64,000 bases of DNA from Chryseobacterium elymi (GTDB lineage Bacteria; Bacteroidota; Bacteroidia; Flavobacteriales; Weeksellaceae): NCBI RefSeq assembly GCF_003385495.1, contig NZ_QNUH01000003.1, forward strand, positions 186,001-250,000, given 5' to 3'. Below the pieces are notes generated by a model. It saw only the letters and a program-made list of their open reading frames with translations. It did no database searches and was not told the origin of the DNA. Below, piece by piece: positions 16,333-26,028 of the stretch (its first letter is position 1; each line of letters begins with the position of its first letter). A program made the translations under genes and the position numbers.

Positions 16333-18948
16333 TTACAAACTTTTCAGCTTCTCTTCTAAAATAGCAATTTTATCCTGAGCATCTTTCTGCTTCTGACGCT
16401 CTACTTCTACAACTTCAGGTTTAGCGTTAGCTACAAACTTTTCATTGGAAAGCTTCTTGTCTACAGAGATTAGAAATCCTTTCAAATAAGCCAATTCTTC
16501 TTCTGTTTTCTTTTTCTCTTCCCCTAAATCTAAATTTTCGCTCAGAGGGATAGAAACTTCTGTTGCACTAACAAGGAATGTAAAGCTAGGCTTATCTGTT
16601 TTTTCTCCGAAATGAATTTCAGCAACATTGGCTAATTTTCTGATCACGGCTTCATTCTCAAAACCAGCAGCATTCGTGTAAACCTCAACGGCTTCTCTAG
16701 GAGAAATCCCTTTGGTCTGGCGGTAGTTTCTTATTCCGGAAATAATCTCTTCAGCTGTTTCAAAGTTTTTAATGATTCCTTCATTAAATGCTCCCGCTTT
16801 TTTCTGTTGAGCAAGAATTAGTGCGTCTTCAATACTTCTTTCAGAAATAGTCTGCCACAATTCCTCCGTTAAGAAAGGCATAAACGGATGAAGCAGCTTC
16901 ATTAATTCTTCAAAGAAATATATTGTCTTATGATAGACTTCTTTAGAAATTCCTTCTCCATAATTCGGCTTGATTGCTTCAAGATACCAACCGCAGAAAT
17001 CATCCCAAATTAATTTATAAATTAAATGAAGTGCATCGGAAATCCTGAACTTTTCAAACTGATCATTAATTTCAGCAATTGTTTTATTGAGCTTATTTTC
17101 AAACCACTCAATAGTTTGGTTGTCTGCAGTATTGGCTGGTTTGTCTTCATGATTCCACATATTAATCAATCGGAAAGCATTCCAGATTTTTGTCGCGAAA
17201 TTTCTTCCCTGCAACATCAGATCTTTATCAAAAAGCAAATCGTTTCCTGCTGCAGAACTCAATAAAATCCCAACACGAACTCCATCTGCACCAAACTCAG
17301 AAATTAATTCCAGCGGATCCGGAGAGTTTCCTAAAGATTTTGACATCTTTCTTCTCTGGCTGTCTCTTACAATACCCGTGAAATATACATTTTTGAACGG
17401 AACTTCTTTTCTGTATTCCAGTCCGGCCATGATCATTCTGGCTACCCAGAAGAAAATAATATCCGGTCCTGTAACCAGGTCAGACGTTGGATAATAATAG
17501 TTGATCTCTTTATTTTCAGGATCCAAAAGACCATCGAATACAGACATAGGCCATAACCATGATGAGAACCAGGTGTCGAGAGCATCTTCGTCCTGTTTCA
17601 GATTTGATGTTTCGAGATTCGGATTTCCAGTTTTTTCTTTAGCTAAAATTAAAGCATTTTCGATATTTTCTGCAACTACAAAATCATTTTCTCCATCTCC
17701 ATAGTAGAATGCCGGAATCTGCTGTCCCCACCAAAGCTGGCGGGAGATATTCCAGTCACGGATGTTTTCCATCCAATGCTTATAGGTATTTTTGAATTTT
17801 TCAGGATAAAATTTAACCTCATCATTCATCACCACCTCCAAAGCCTGAGGTGCCATTTCAGACATTTTCAGGAACCACTGAACTGAAACCTTAGGTTCAA
17901 TAACTGCGCCTGTTCTTTCTGAAGTTCCTACTTTATTTACATAATCTTCTGCTTTCAGTAAAAGATCTTTTTCCTGTAATTCTTTTGCGATTTGCTTTCT
18001 TACATCAAACCTGTTCTGACCTGCATAATGCAGACCGTGCTCATTAAGATTTCCGTCATCATCCAAAGCATCGATCATTTTCAGCTGATGCTTCTGCCCG
18101 ATTTCATAGTCATTGGTATCATGGGCAGGCGTAATTTTCAACGCTCCGGTTCCGAATTCAATGTCTACATATTCATCTTCTATAATAGGAATTACCCTGT
18201 TAACGATCGGTACAATTACATTTTTACCTTTCAGATGAGCATATCTTTCATCATTAGGGTTGATGCATACCGCAGTATCCCCGAAAATAGTCTCGGGACG
18301 TGTTGTTGCTACGGAAAGAAACTCTTCCGAACCTTCAATTTTATATTTAAGGAAATATAATTTCCCGTTCTGTTCTTTAAATATTACTTCTTCATCAGAA
18401 ATATTGGTTTTGGCTTCCGGATCCCAGTTAACCATTCTGTAACCTCTGTAGATTAATCCTTTATTGTATAGATCTACAAAGCTTTTGATCACCTGCTGAG
18501 AAAGTTTTTCTTCCATCGTGAAACGGGTTCTATCCCAGTCGCATGAACATCCCAGCTTTTTCAGCTGTTCAAGAATGGTTCCGCCATATTTGTCGGTCCA
18601 TTCCCAGGCATGTTTTAAGAATTCTTCACGGGTAATATCAGATTTACTGATTCCTTCAGACTTCAGTTTGGCAACCACTTTGGCTTCAGTGGCAATTGAA
18701 GCGTGATCTGTGCCCGGAATCCAGCAGGCATTAAAGCCCTGCATTCTTGCACGGCGGACGAGAACATCTTGAATGGTATTGTTCAGCATATGTCCCATGT
18801 GTAATATCCCCGTTACGTTTGGCGGAGGAATTACCACAGTATATGGTGGTTTCTCATTAGGTTCCGAATGGAAAAATTTGTTTTCCATCCAGAAGTTGTA
18901 CCATTTCTGTTCAGTTTCCTGTGGATTGTACTTTTCTGAAATCTGCAT
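16333..18948 (-). CDS. valS: Valyl-tRNA synthetase
   Basis: The protein has 871 residues and charges tRNA-Val. Class I signatures are present: PPPNVTGILHMGHMLN (HIGH-type) near residue 40, RKMSKSLGNSPDPLE near 530, and the CP1 editing domain (ATTRPETIFGDTA, DYEIGQKH). The anticodon-binding helical domain follows, and a C-terminal coiled coil ends the protein (about 800-871, KKTEEELAYLKGFL). Family motifs such as WCISRQLWWGQ appear as WNISRQLWWGQQIPA. The gene is alone, with a 3' flank carrying one arm of the repeat. Confidence 0.97.
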   Translation of the reverse strand: MQISEKYNPQETEQKWYNFWMENKFFHSEPNEKPPYTVVIPPPNVTGILHMGHMLNNTIQDVLVRRARMQGFNACWIPGTDHASIATEAKVVAKLKSEGISKSDITREEFLKHAWEWTDKYGGTILEQLKKLGCSCDWDRTRFTMEEKLSQQVIKSFVDLYNKGLIYRGYRMVNWDPEAKTNISDEEVIFKEQNGKLYFLKYKIEGSEEFLSVATTRPETIFGDTAVCINPNDERYAHLKGKNVIVPIVNRVIPIIEDEYVDIEFGTGALKITPAHDTNDYEIGQKHQLKMIDALDDDGNLNEHGLHYAGQNRFDVRKQIAKELQEKDLLLKAEDYVNKVGTSERTGAVIEPKVSVQWFLKMSEMAPQALEVVMNDEVKFYPEKFKNTYKHWMENIRDWNISRQLWWGQQIPAFYYGDGENDFVVAENIENALILAKEKTGNPNLETSNLKQDEDALDTWFSSWLWPMSVFDGLLDPENKEINYYYPTSDLVTGPDIIFFWVARMIMAGLEYRKEVPFKNVYFTGIVRDSQRRKMSKSLGNSPDPLELISEFGADGVRVGILLSSAAGNDLLFDKDLMLQGRNFATKIWNAFRLINMWNHEDKPANTADNQTIEWFENKLNKTIAEINDQFEKFRISDALHLIYKLIWDDFCGWYLEAIKPNYGEGISKEVYHKTIYFFEELMKLLHPFMPFLTEELWQTISERSIEDALILAQQKKAGAFNEGIIKNFETAEEIISGIRNYRQTKGISPREAVEVYTNAAGFENEAVIRKLANVAEIHFGEKTDKPSFTFLVSATEVSIPLSENLDLGEEKKKTEEELAYLKGFLISVDKKLSNEKFVANAKPEVVEVERQKQKDAQDKIAILEEKLKSL

Positions 18949-19027
18949 AAAATTCTATTTCTTTTGCTTACAATTTGCAAAAATAGTCTAAAGAAAAAAA
19001 ATTTTAAGTATGAATTAAAATAATTTT

Positions 19028-19035
19028 TAACTTTG
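19028..19035 (+). promoter_or_regulatory. -7 box TAACTTTG of the DUF1573 gene
   Basis: It fits the Bacteroidota TAnnTTTG consensus exactly and lies 43 bases before the ATG. No clear -33 element precedes it. Confidence 0.6.
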
Positions 19036-19077
19036 TTTCTTGAAATTTATCTAACAAACATATTAACATTCAAGAAT

Positions 19078-19542
19078 ATGAAAAAATTAATTGCAGGAAT
19101 TGCATTATTTGGAACGTTTGCATTAGCATCTGCACAAACGATTACGTTTGACAAAACTACTTTTGACTATGGTACTATCAAGCCAAGTGCTGACGGTACA
19201 AGATTCTTTACAGTAACAAACACTGGTGACAAGCCTTTGATCGTTTCTAATGTAAAACCTTCTTGTGGATGTACTACACCTGAGTTCAGCCAGGATCCTA
19301 TCATGCCAGGAAAATCTGCTAAGATTAAAGTAGGATATAACACTACTCTTAACGGACCTTTCAATAAGATGATCGAAGTTTTCTCTAATGACCCTGCTAA
19401 CAGCAGAAGCGTAATCTACATCAAAGGTAATGTAGACGCCAATGCTCCTGAACCAAAGCCTTTAACAGCTGAAGAGCAGAAAGCAGCAGCAAAAGCTGAA
19501 AAGAAAGCAGCTAAACTTGCTAAAAAAGCAGCAGCGAAGTAA
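19078..19542 (+). CDS. DUF1573 secreted protein
   Basis: The start at 19078 (MKKLIAGIALFG) gives 154 residues with a signal peptide ending at ASAQ. Residues about 20-120 form the DUF1573 Ig-like fold (FDYGTIKPSADGTRFFTVTN, then VKPSCGCTTPEFSQDPIMPG). The CGCT motif is the family's hallmark. The last 30 residues are a Lys/Ala-rich tail (AEEQKAAAKAEKKAAK). The protein is probably periplasmic or surface-attached and abundant, given the strong -7 box and codon use; its function is unknown. Confidence 0.9.
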   Translation: MKKLIAGIALFGTFALASAQTITFDKTTFDYGTIKPSADGTRFFTVTNTGDKPLIVSNVKPSCGCTTPEFSQDPIMPGKSAKIKVGYNTTLNGPFNKMIEVFSNDPANSRSVIYIKGNVDANAPEPKPLTAEEQKAAAKAEKKAAKLAKKAAAK

Positions 19543-19563
19543 TCTCTACTTAAAAAATAAAGG

Positions 19564-19592
19564 AACCGTCTTCATTGGAAGACGGTTTTTTT
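19564..19592 (+). terminator. Terminator after the DUF1573 gene
   Basis: A 10-bp stem AACCGTCTTC / GAAGACGGTT with an ATTG loop is followed by seven T residues. Confidence 0.9.
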
Positions 19593-19608
19593 ATTACATT
19601 TAAGTAAG

Positions 19609-19704
19609 ATATTAGAAATTAGAAATTAGAGGTTAGAAGTTAGATTTTAGAAGTTAGATTTTAGATGCCAGATTTCAGACATCAGATTTAGAAGTTAGTT
19701 AGAG
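19609..19704. repeat. Degenerate ~10-bp tandem repeat (TTAGAAGTTAGA type)
   Basis: About nine imperfect units such as TTAGAAATTAGA, TTAGAAGTTAGA and ATTTTAGAAGTTAGATTTT follow one another with a period near the DNA helical turn, then drift into CAGATTTCAGACATCAGATTTAG. It lies between the terminator and the PPK2 gene. Such stretches are common in flavobacterial spacers. Confidence 0.6.
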
Positions 19705-19782
19705 ACTTTCCTTTAATTTCTTAATTTCAGAATCTCTCAATTTTTAAATTTTTAAATTTTTCAATCATTAAATATTAAAAAT

Positions 19783-20652
19783 ATGGACACCAATTTCTCA
19801 GATGATTTCCTGGTAAAAGGAAAATTTTCAATAAAAAAAAGCTCAACAGAATATACAGGAAAGTTGACCAAAGAAGAAGGCGGACAGCTTTTAATACAGG
19901 AAAAAGAAAAACTCCGTGAACTGCAGGAGAAGCTATATGCAGACGGAAGTAAATCTCTGCTTGTAATCCTTCAGGCTATGGACGCTGCGGGAAAAGACAG
20001 TCTGATAGAGCATGTTTTCGGGGGAGTCAATCCTCAGGGCTGTAATGTCACCAGCTTTAAAACACCAAGCTCAAAAGAATATTCCCACGATTTTCTGTGG
20101 AGGCATTATCTGGCTCTTCCACAAAAAGGAATGATTGGTATTTTTAACAGATCACATTATGAGAGTGTTCTGGTATGCAAGATTCATCCTGAGTATAACC
20201 TCAGCGAGAAAACCTGGTCTTCTGTAAAGGATTTTGATACTAAATTCTGGGAAAACAGGTATGAAAGTATCCGAAATTTCGAACAGCATCTTGCCCACAA
20301 CGGAACCACCATTGTAAAAATATTTCTGAATGTTTCCAAAGACGAGCAGAAGAAAAGATTACTGGACAGAATCAATGAACAGGAGAAGAACTGGAAATTT
20401 TCAGCCGGTGATCTTCCGGAGAGAGCTCTTTTCCCACAATATATGGAGGCTTATGAAACGGCTATTAACGAAACTTCAAAAGACCATGCCCCATGGTATG
20501 TGCTTCCTGCAGACAATAAATGGTTTGCAAGAGTAGCCGCTATACAGATTATTATTGATACCTTGGAAAAGATGGATCTGAAGTATCCACAACTTGGGGA
20601 TAAGGAAAGATCGGAACTTAGTGAGGCAAAAAAAACACTGGAAAATGAATAA
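19783..20652 (+). CDS. Polyphosphate kinase 2 family protein
   Basis: The protein has 289 residues, usual for single-domain PPK2. It has Walker A MDAAGKDS (about 66-73), the lid/Walker B segment GIFNRSHYESVLVCKIHPEY (about 124-143), and the SKDEQKKRLLDRI helix. PPK2 enzymes transfer phosphate between polyphosphate and nucleotides; class (AMP- or ADP-phosphorylating) cannot be decided by eye. In the Walker B motif H takes the place of the more usual W (NRSHYE for NRSWYE). Confidence 0.92.
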   Translation: MDTNFSDDFLVKGKFSIKKSSTEYTGKLTKEEGGQLLIQEKEKLRELQEKLYADGSKSLLVILQAMDAAGKDSLIEHVFGGVNPQGCNVTSFKTPSSKEYSHDFLWRHYLALPQKGMIGIFNRSHYESVLVCKIHPEYNLSEKTWSSVKDFDTKFWENRYESIRNFEQHLAHNGTTIVKIFLNVSKDEQKKRLLDRINEQEKNWKFSAGDLPERALFPQYMEAYETAINETSKDHAPWYVLPADNKWFARVAAIQIIIDTLEKMDLKYPQLGDKERSELSEAKKTLENE

Positions 20653-20722
20653 TCAAGGTTACCATAATAGCTACATAGTAATAAATAATCGTCAAAAGAA
20701 AATTTGATATGTCTTTAATAAC

Positions 20723-20748
20723 AAAAGCGGAGTACAGTCTCCGCTTTT
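20723..20748. terminator. Bidirectional terminator between ppk2 and rnpB
   Basis: A 10-bp stem AAAAGCGGAG / CTCCGCTTTT with a six-base loop, T-rich on both strands. It lies between two convergent transcripts and serves both. Confidence 0.88.
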
Positions 20749-20781
20749 ATTTATCCCTGAATATAACTTTCTAAAAAATCA

Positions 20782-21103
20782 CGAGAAAATCTGTAAGCCG
20801 GATTTTGTTCTTCCGAAGAAGCGCCTGTTATTTATCTACGTCTTACATTGCTGCAAAACTTGAGCTGATTACCCCTCGGCTTTCAGGACGAGCCGCCCCT
20901 ATTTCCATTACTGAAAAGAACCGATATACTTATCATTGCACCACAAAGAGTTTACCTGGTTTCACTACAGCCGAACTGTACCTGCTTTCTGTTGCACTTG
21001 TCCTACCCTCACGGGTGACGGATGTTATCCGCTTTGCTGCTCTATGGTGTCCGGACTTTCCTACCCCTGCCGAAACAGGAATCAACAAGCCGATTTTCTC
21101 GCG
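20782..21103 (-). ncRNA. rnpB: RNase P RNA, bacterial class A
   Basis: The minus strand shows the conserved blocks of RNase P RNA. The 5' CR-I block reads GGGTAGGAAAGTCCGGACAC then CATAGAGCA. GAGGGTAGGACAAGTGCAACAGAAAG follows in the middle, read in parts, and the 3' end carries AGAACAAAATCCGGCTTAC. P1 is closed by CGAGAAAATC pairing with GATTTTCTCG at the two ends. The RNA is the catalytic part of the tRNA 5'-maturation enzyme. A -7 box lies just upstream, agreeing with the 5' end. Length about 322 bases. Confidence 0.95.
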
Positions 21104-21107
21104 GTTG

Positions 21108-21115
21108 CAAAGATA
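21108..21115 (-). promoter_or_regulatory. -7 box TATCTTTG of rnpB
   Basis: On the minus strand TATCTTTG lies five to six bases before the first base of the P1 stem, as expected for a start at the mature 5' end. Confidence 0.75.
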
Positions 21116-21419
21116 CGGATTATTTGGTGATATGGTGATGCGATGATGTGACGATGTGATGGATATGTCAGGAATCGACGTAGGGAGTTGCTGAGGAGGC
21201 GATTGCTTTTATGTTTGGCTGAATCAAAGTGTTTTTCTTATTTTGTTAGATGGGTTAAAGACCATTCCTATTGATATTGAATATTACATTGACCAGTATA
21301 TTCAAATATTTTTAATCATCATCAAATCTTCACACTGCCAAATTATCACTTTAACAAATTATACCATCACATATCAACAAATTACCGCATTATTATTATC
21401 TTCGTGCCATTATATATCT
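21116..21419. other. Gene-free stretch upstream of the sigma factor
   Basis: It has imperfect GTGATG/GATGTGA repetitions at 21127-21167, then A/T-rich DNA. The sigma-factor frame is open through much of it from a TTG at 21243, but that extension has no family resemblance. Confidence 0.4.
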
Positions 21420-21911
21420 ATGACTTCCAGAGAAAAAGAATTTGCGCAGCTTATTAAGGATAATCAAGGCCTGATTATCAAAGTTTCGCGTTTGTACACT
21501 AATTCTCTTGAAGATGAAGAAGATCTGTTTCAGGAGATCGTCCTCCAGCTTTGGAGAAGCTACGATTCTTTTAAAGGAAACTCAAAAATTTCTACGTGGA
21601 TGTACCGCGTAGCACTTAATACAGCCATTACTCTTTTCAGAAAAAAAAGCAAAAGCCTTCTTACGAACGAGCTGGATATCAATCACAGGGATTTTGTAGA
21701 GGACGACGACGATAAGCAGCAGCAGATATCGCTTCTGTATACCGTAATTAAAACACTTCCCAATGTAGAAAGAGCAATTGTAATGATGTATCTTGACGAC
21801 CTGCCTTATAAGGATATTGCAGAAAACCTAGGGATTACCGAAGTTAATGCGCGTGTGAAAATGAACAGATTAAAGAAAACCCTTAAAGAACAGATGCAAA
21901 AATATGCCTGA
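21420..21911 (+). CDS. RNA polymerase ECF-type sigma-70 factor
   Basis: Starting at ATG 21420 (MTSREKEFAQLIKDNQG) the protein has 163 residues, normal for ECF factors. Region 2 is clear (DEEDLFQEIVLQLWRSYDSF, then STWMYRVALNTAI) and region 4 (LPYKDIAENLGITEVNARVKMNRLKKTLKEQM, read in parts) forms the -35-binding HTH. Its last codons overlap the next gene, a membrane protein, by eight bases. That arrangement suggests the partner is its anti-sigma factor or a co-regulated membrane protein. Confidence 0.9.
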   Translation: MTSREKEFAQLIKDNQGLIIKVSRLYTNSLEDEEDLFQEIVLQLWRSYDSFKGNSKISTWMYRVALNTAITLFRKKSKSLLTNELDINHRDFVEDDDDKQQQISLLYTVIKTLPNVERAIVMMYLDDLPYKDIAENLGITEVNARVKMNRLKKTLKEQMQKYA

Positions 21912-22578
21912 TTTTGATTTAGACAGTTTTAAGAAAACATGGCAAGAGCAGCCTGTTCAGCCAAAATACGACAGCAATGAGATCCTTCAGATGCTGAACA
22001 AAAAGTCACGCAATTACGTGAAGTATATTTTCTGGATCAGCGTGACAGAATTCTTATTTTTTTCCGTTCTGGGATTATTTTATTTCTTTCAGGACGAGGA
22101 GTCGGATAGTTTCCGTAAAATATTAGAAAAACTGGGAGCTCAGAAGTCTCCTGAAATAGAAACTAATTTTGACCATGCTTATTTAGCCATAAAAATTTTA
22201 AGTCTTTTAATTACAGCTTATTTTGTCCTAAAATTCTATCAGAATTACCGCAAAATAAAGATCGAAGAAAATCTCAAAGACCTTATTATACGGATCATTA
22301 AGTTTAAGAAAACAGTGAATGCTTTTATCCTTATCAGCATTGCTCTGCTGGTAGCTTTTACATTTGTATTTACAGCCTTTATTTTCTACGTATTGAATTC
22401 CCAGAATGTTCGGCCGGACAATTCTAACCTGATTATTGTTATTATCGGAATCATTGTAAGTACGGTATTGTGTGTCCTGCTAATCTGGCTTTATTACAGA
22501 CTTGTGTACGGAATTATCATCAGAAAGCTGGACAGAAATCTAAAACAGCTTAAAAACATAGAATCTCAGGAAAATTAG
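21904..22578 (+). CDS. Membrane protein coupled to the ECF sigma factor (possible anti-sigma)
   Basis: The protein has 224 residues. A soluble N-terminus (MPDFDLDSFKKTWQEQPV) of about 40 residues is followed by membrane helices at about 45-63, 97-115, 140-165 and 178-198. The 40-residue N-terminal part is where ECF-binding anti-sigma domains lie, and the DSFKKTWQ motif is common in Bacteroidota sigma-linked membrane proteins. I do not see a zinc HxxxCxxC motif. The start overlaps the sigma gene, so coupling is firm; the anti-sigma role is inference. Confidence 0.6.
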   Translation: MPDFDLDSFKKTWQEQPVQPKYDSNEILQMLNKKSRNYVKYIFWISVTEFLFFSVLGLFYFFQDEESDSFRKILEKLGAQKSPEIETNFDHAYLAIKILSLLITAYFVLKFYQNYRKIKIEENLKDLIIRIIKFKKTVNAFILISIALLVAFTFVFTAFIFYVLNSQNVRPDNSNLIIVIIGIIVSTVLCVLLIWLYYRLVYGIIIRKLDRNLKQLKNIESQEN

Positions 22579-22636
22579 TATAGAAAGGCATTAGTTCAAG
22601 ATTTTTCATTAATTTTATTCCACCAAATCTTAAACT

Positions 22637-24265
22637 ATGCCATTATCTTACGTCTATGGAGCCTCTGCCGTTCCCTTACTGGGACAGACTATCGGAGGAA
22701 ACCTAAAAAAGACTGTTGAAAAGTACTCAAACCAGGAAGCCTTAGTCTGTGTTCACCAGAATTACAGAGCAACCTATCAGGAATTTTATAATCAGACCAC
22801 TGCTGTTGCAAAAGCTTTAATTTTCTTAGGAGCCAAAGCAGGAGACCGGATCGGGATCTGGTCTTCGAACCGTTATGAATGGGTTTTGCTACAATATGCT
22901 ACGGCCCGGATAGGAGCCATACTGGTTAATATTAATCCTGCCTACAGAACACACGAGCTTACTTATGTGATTAATCAATCCGGAATCCGGTTTATGTTTT
23001 CTTCTTTAAGCTTTAAAACGAGTAATTACAGGGAAATGGTAGAATATGCAAAGGAAGTCTGTCCCACTCTGGAACATGAGATTTTCTTTGATGATAGCTG
23101 GGAAGACTTTTTAAACAATGGACAGAATATTTCGGATGATACGCTTCACAGCTTTGAAGAACATGTACAGTTTGATGATCCTGTAAATATTCAGTATACA
23201 TCCGGAACAACAGGCTTCCCAAAAGGCGTTACCCTCTCTCATCACAATATTTTAAATAACGGATATTTTATTGGCATACGCTTAAAATACTCAGAAAAAG
23301 ACCGTGTCTGTATTCCTGTTCCTTTCTATCATTGTTTTGGAATGGTGATTGGAAATATATGCTGTACAGCTCACGGTGCGTGTATGGTGATCCCTAATGA
23401 CAGCTTTGATCCTGAGATTACTTTAAAAACGGTTTCTGAAGAAAAATGTACGTCTTTATACGGAGTTCCAACGATGTTTATTGCAGAACTGGCCGTTAAA
23501 GATTTTAAATCCTATGATTTTTCAAGCTTAAGAACCGGTGTCATGGCAGGATCTGTTTGCCCCCCTGAAATTATGAAAAAGGTAGAAAGCCTAATGAATA
23601 TTAAAGAAATGAGTATCTGTTACGGAATGACGGAAACTTCTCCTGTTTCTACACAAACGCTAATAGGAACGCCATTGGAAAAGCAGGTCAGTACCGTAGG
23701 AACTGTGCAGGACCATCTTGAAATAAAAATTATTGATGAAAACGGAAAGACCGTAGAGCGTGGTGAACATGGTGAATTATGCACCAGAGGTTATTCTGTA
23801 ATGTTGAAGTACTGGAATGACCCGGAAAACACCAAAAAGGTATTGGATGATGCCCGATGGATGCATACAGGCGATATGGCTGTCATGGACAATGACGGTT
23901 ATATTACGATCTCCGGAAGAATAAAAGACCTTATCATTCGCGGTGGCGAAAACATTTCGCCTAAAGAGGTTGAAGATTTCCTATACACTTATCCAAACAT
24001 ACTGGATGTACAGATCATCGGGGTTCCGAGTGAGAAATTCGGAGAGGAAGTAATGGCCTGGGTAAAAGTGAGAAAAGGATTTGAAGTTTCGGAAACCGAA
24101 CTTTTAGAATACTGCCAAGGAAGAATTGCTCATTATAAAGTTCCAAAATACTGGAAATTTGTGGATGAATTCCCGATGACGATATCCGGAAAAATAAGAA
24201 AAGTAGAGATGCGTGAGATTTCCATAAAAGAGCTGGAACTGAATATACAGAAACAACGCACTTAG
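22637..24265 (+). CDS. AMP-dependent acyl-CoA synthetase
   Basis: The protein has 542 residues. The P-loop is YTSGTTGFPKGV (about 192-203), followed by YGMTETSPVSTQ (about 330), GELCTRGYSVMLKYWN, the hinge and ribose-binding WMHTGDMAVMDNDGYITISGRIKD read in parts, and catalytic K in MTISGKIRKVEMRE. This is a full adenylate-forming fold with both N- and C-domains. It activates a carboxylic acid, probably medium or long chain, to its CoA ester. The nearest named family by feel is the fatty-acyl-CoA synthetase/FadK-like group; chain length cannot be seen. Confidence 0.9.
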   Translation: MPLSYVYGASAVPLLGQTIGGNLKKTVEKYSNQEALVCVHQNYRATYQEFYNQTTAVAKALIFLGAKAGDRIGIWSSNRYEWVLLQYATARIGAILVNINPAYRTHELTYVINQSGIRFMFSSLSFKTSNYREMVEYAKEVCPTLEHEIFFDDSWEDFLNNGQNISDDTLHSFEEHVQFDDPVNIQYTSGTTGFPKGVTLSHHNILNNGYFIGIRLKYSEKDRVCIPVPFYHCFGMVIGNICCTAHGACMVIPNDSFDPEITLKTVSEEKCTSLYGVPTMFIAELAVKDFKSYDFSSLRTGVMAGSVCPPEIMKKVESLMNIKEMSICYGMTETSPVSTQTLIGTPLEKQVSTVGTVQDHLEIKIIDENGKTVERGEHGELCTRGYSVMLKYWNDPENTKKVLDDARWMHTGDMAVMDNDGYITISGRIKDLIIRGGENISPKEVEDFLYTYPNILDVQIIGVPSEKFGEEVMAWVKVRKGFEVSETELLEYCQGRIAHYKVPKYWKFVDEFPMTISGKIRKVEMREISIKELELNIQKQRT

Positions 24266-24363
24266 AAAAACTACTTTTGAAATCAAATAATATATTTTTT
24301 GACGTTCTATATTAAAAACATCTCGCAGATTGAGCAGATCAGGCAGATTTTCATTTTAAAATA

Positions 24364-24388
24364 AAAAGCCCGAAAATATCGGGCTTTT
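24364..24388. terminator. Bidirectional terminator between acyl-CoA synthetase and rpoN
   Basis: A 10-bp stem AAAAGCCCGA / TCGGGCTTTT with a five-base loop and T-rich flanks on both strands serves the two convergent genes. Just before it (24320-24352) lies CATCTCGCAGATTGAGCAGA, a flavobacterial spacer motif. Confidence 0.88.
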
Positions 24389-24407
24389 ACTTTGTATAGA
24401 TCACTTA

Positions 24408-25871
24408 TTAAAGTTCTTTTCTTAATCTTGCTACCGGAATATTGAGCTGTTCACGATACTTTGCGATCGTTCTTCGGGCAATATTATAGCCCTGCTCTTT
24501 CAGCATTACTACAAGAGCATCATCTGTAAGGGGTTTTCTCTTGTTTTCTTTCCCGATAACTTCCTGAAGATGAGTCTTGATCTCTTTAGTAGAGACTTCT
24601 TCACCATCATCATTGGTCAAGCTGTCAGAGAAAAGGTCTTTCAGATAGACGATTCCGTTTGAAGTGTCAGCATATTTACTTTTTACTACCCTTGAAATGG
24701 TAGAAATATCAAATCCGGTAATATCAGCAATATCTTTCAGGATCATGGGTTTCAGGGATTTTTCGTCACCTGTGATAAAATAATCCTTCTGAAATTTCAC
24801 GATAGCTGTAATCGTTTGCAACAAGGTGTTCTGGCGCTGGTTAATCGCATCTATATACCATTTTGCAGCATCTAATTTCTGCTTGATAAACAAGGCCGCC
24901 TGTTTGTGTTCAGAAGAGTTTTTATCGTGAGAATAGGTGGTCAGGATATCCTTATATTCTTCAGAAACTCTTAGAGTCGGTGCATTTTTACTGTTAAGCA
25001 TCGGGATTACCATTCCGTCTTTCACCTGGATTACAAAATCCGGGATAATTTCCTGATTGATGGTGATCGTCTGTGTATCAAAATTTCCTCCTACTTTTGG
25101 TGAAAGTTTGGAAATCTCGTCCAGAGCGTCTTTAAGATCTTCCTCTTCTATATCATATTTCTGAATGATCTTGTTGTAATGCTTATTGGTAAGGGCATCA
25201 AACTGATATCTTAAAATATTCGCAGCTAGAGAAACCGCTTTATCAGAACTCACCTTCTTCTCGATCTGAAGAAGAAGACATTCCTGAAGGCCTCTTGCTC
25301 CCACCCCTGGCGGATCAAGCTTCTGGATATAATTTTCCAGAATATCTTCAACTTTTTCCTTAATAGTATAGATTCCCTGGGAGAAGGCAAGATCATCTAC
25401 AATAGCTTTAATCTCTCTTCTTAAATATCCATCAGTATCAAGATTTCCAATCACATACTCTGCAATTTTCTCATCTTCGTCACTGATATTCACCAAATGA
25501 ATCTGTTCCAGCAGATAATCATATAATGACTGCCCTTCGGTAAGAAGGCTTTCATTATCAAATTCTTCATCATCCGCAGAATAATTGCTTGATGCAGTTT
25601 TATAGCTAGGTTCGTCGTCGTAGATATACTCGTTGACGTCAAAATCTGTTTGAATACTTTCTGTTCCTTCATCCTGATAAGCATCTTCAAGAGAAGAATA
25701 TTCATCTTCTTTAGGATCTTCCTTTACAATTTCCAAAGCAGGATTTTCCTCTAGCTCTCTTTCCAGCTCCTCTTCAAATTCCAGGGTATGAAGCTGAATA
25801 AGCTTCATCAACTGAATCTGCTGAGGGGCCAGCTTCTGTCCTAATTTGAGTTGTAAGTGTTGTTTAAGCAT
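24408..25871 (-). CDS. rpoN: RNA polymerase sigma-54 factor
   Basis: The protein has 487 residues. The Q/L-rich activator-interacting region I is at the start (LGQKLAPQQIQLMKLIQL), region II is acidic, the core-binding and -12 HTH domains follow, and the RpoN box ARRTIAKYREQLNIPVARL ends the protein. It directs RNA polymerase to -24/-12 promoters and needs AAA+ activators, none of which lie in this window. The box is preceded by DALVVMLKEQGYNI, as in the family. Confidence 0.96.
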   Translation of the reverse strand: MLKQHLQLKLGQKLAPQQIQLMKLIQLHTLEFEEELERELEENPALEIVKEDPKEDEYSSLEDAYQDEGTESIQTDFDVNEYIYDDEPSYKTASSNYSADDEEFDNESLLTEGQSLYDYLLEQIHLVNISDEDEKIAEYVIGNLDTDGYLRREIKAIVDDLAFSQGIYTIKEKVEDILENYIQKLDPPGVGARGLQECLLLQIEKKVSSDKAVSLAANILRYQFDALTNKHYNKIIQKYDIEEEDLKDALDEISKLSPKVGGNFDTQTITINQEIIPDFVIQVKDGMVIPMLNSKNAPTLRVSEEYKDILTTYSHDKNSSEHKQAALFIKQKLDAAKWYIDAINQRQNTLLQTITAIVKFQKDYFITGDEKSLKPMILKDIADITGFDISTISRVVKSKYADTSNGIVYLKDLFSDSLTNDDGEEVSTKEIKTHLQEVIGKENKRKPLTDDALVVMLKEQGYNIARRTIAKYREQLNIPVARLRKEL

Positions 25872-25988
25872 ATTAGTCTTTGTGTTTTAGCATAACATAT
25901 CTACGAATTTAATAAATTAATTCGACAAAAAAACAAATTTAGCATGATTTTTGCAGTAAGTTATCAATATAATAAACTATTAGAAAAT

Positions 25989-26022
25989 AAAAAAGCCTTA
26001 ATTTTTACATTAAGGCTTTTTT
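25989..26022 (-). terminator. Terminator after asnS
   Basis: A 13-bp stem (AAAAAAGCCTTAA / TTAAGGCTTTTTT) with an eight-base loop lies seven bases past the asnS stop, between asnS and rpoN. Confidence 0.9.
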
Positions 26023-26028
26023 ATTGAT

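Noticed and set aside
20805..21146. Plus-strand frame of 113 codons
   Set aside because: It is antisense to the RNase P RNA, whose conserved blocks explain this stretch.
21243..21419. N-terminal extension of the ECF sigma factor from a TTG
   Set aside because: Adds 59 residues without family resemblance, while the ATG at 21420 gives the normal length.
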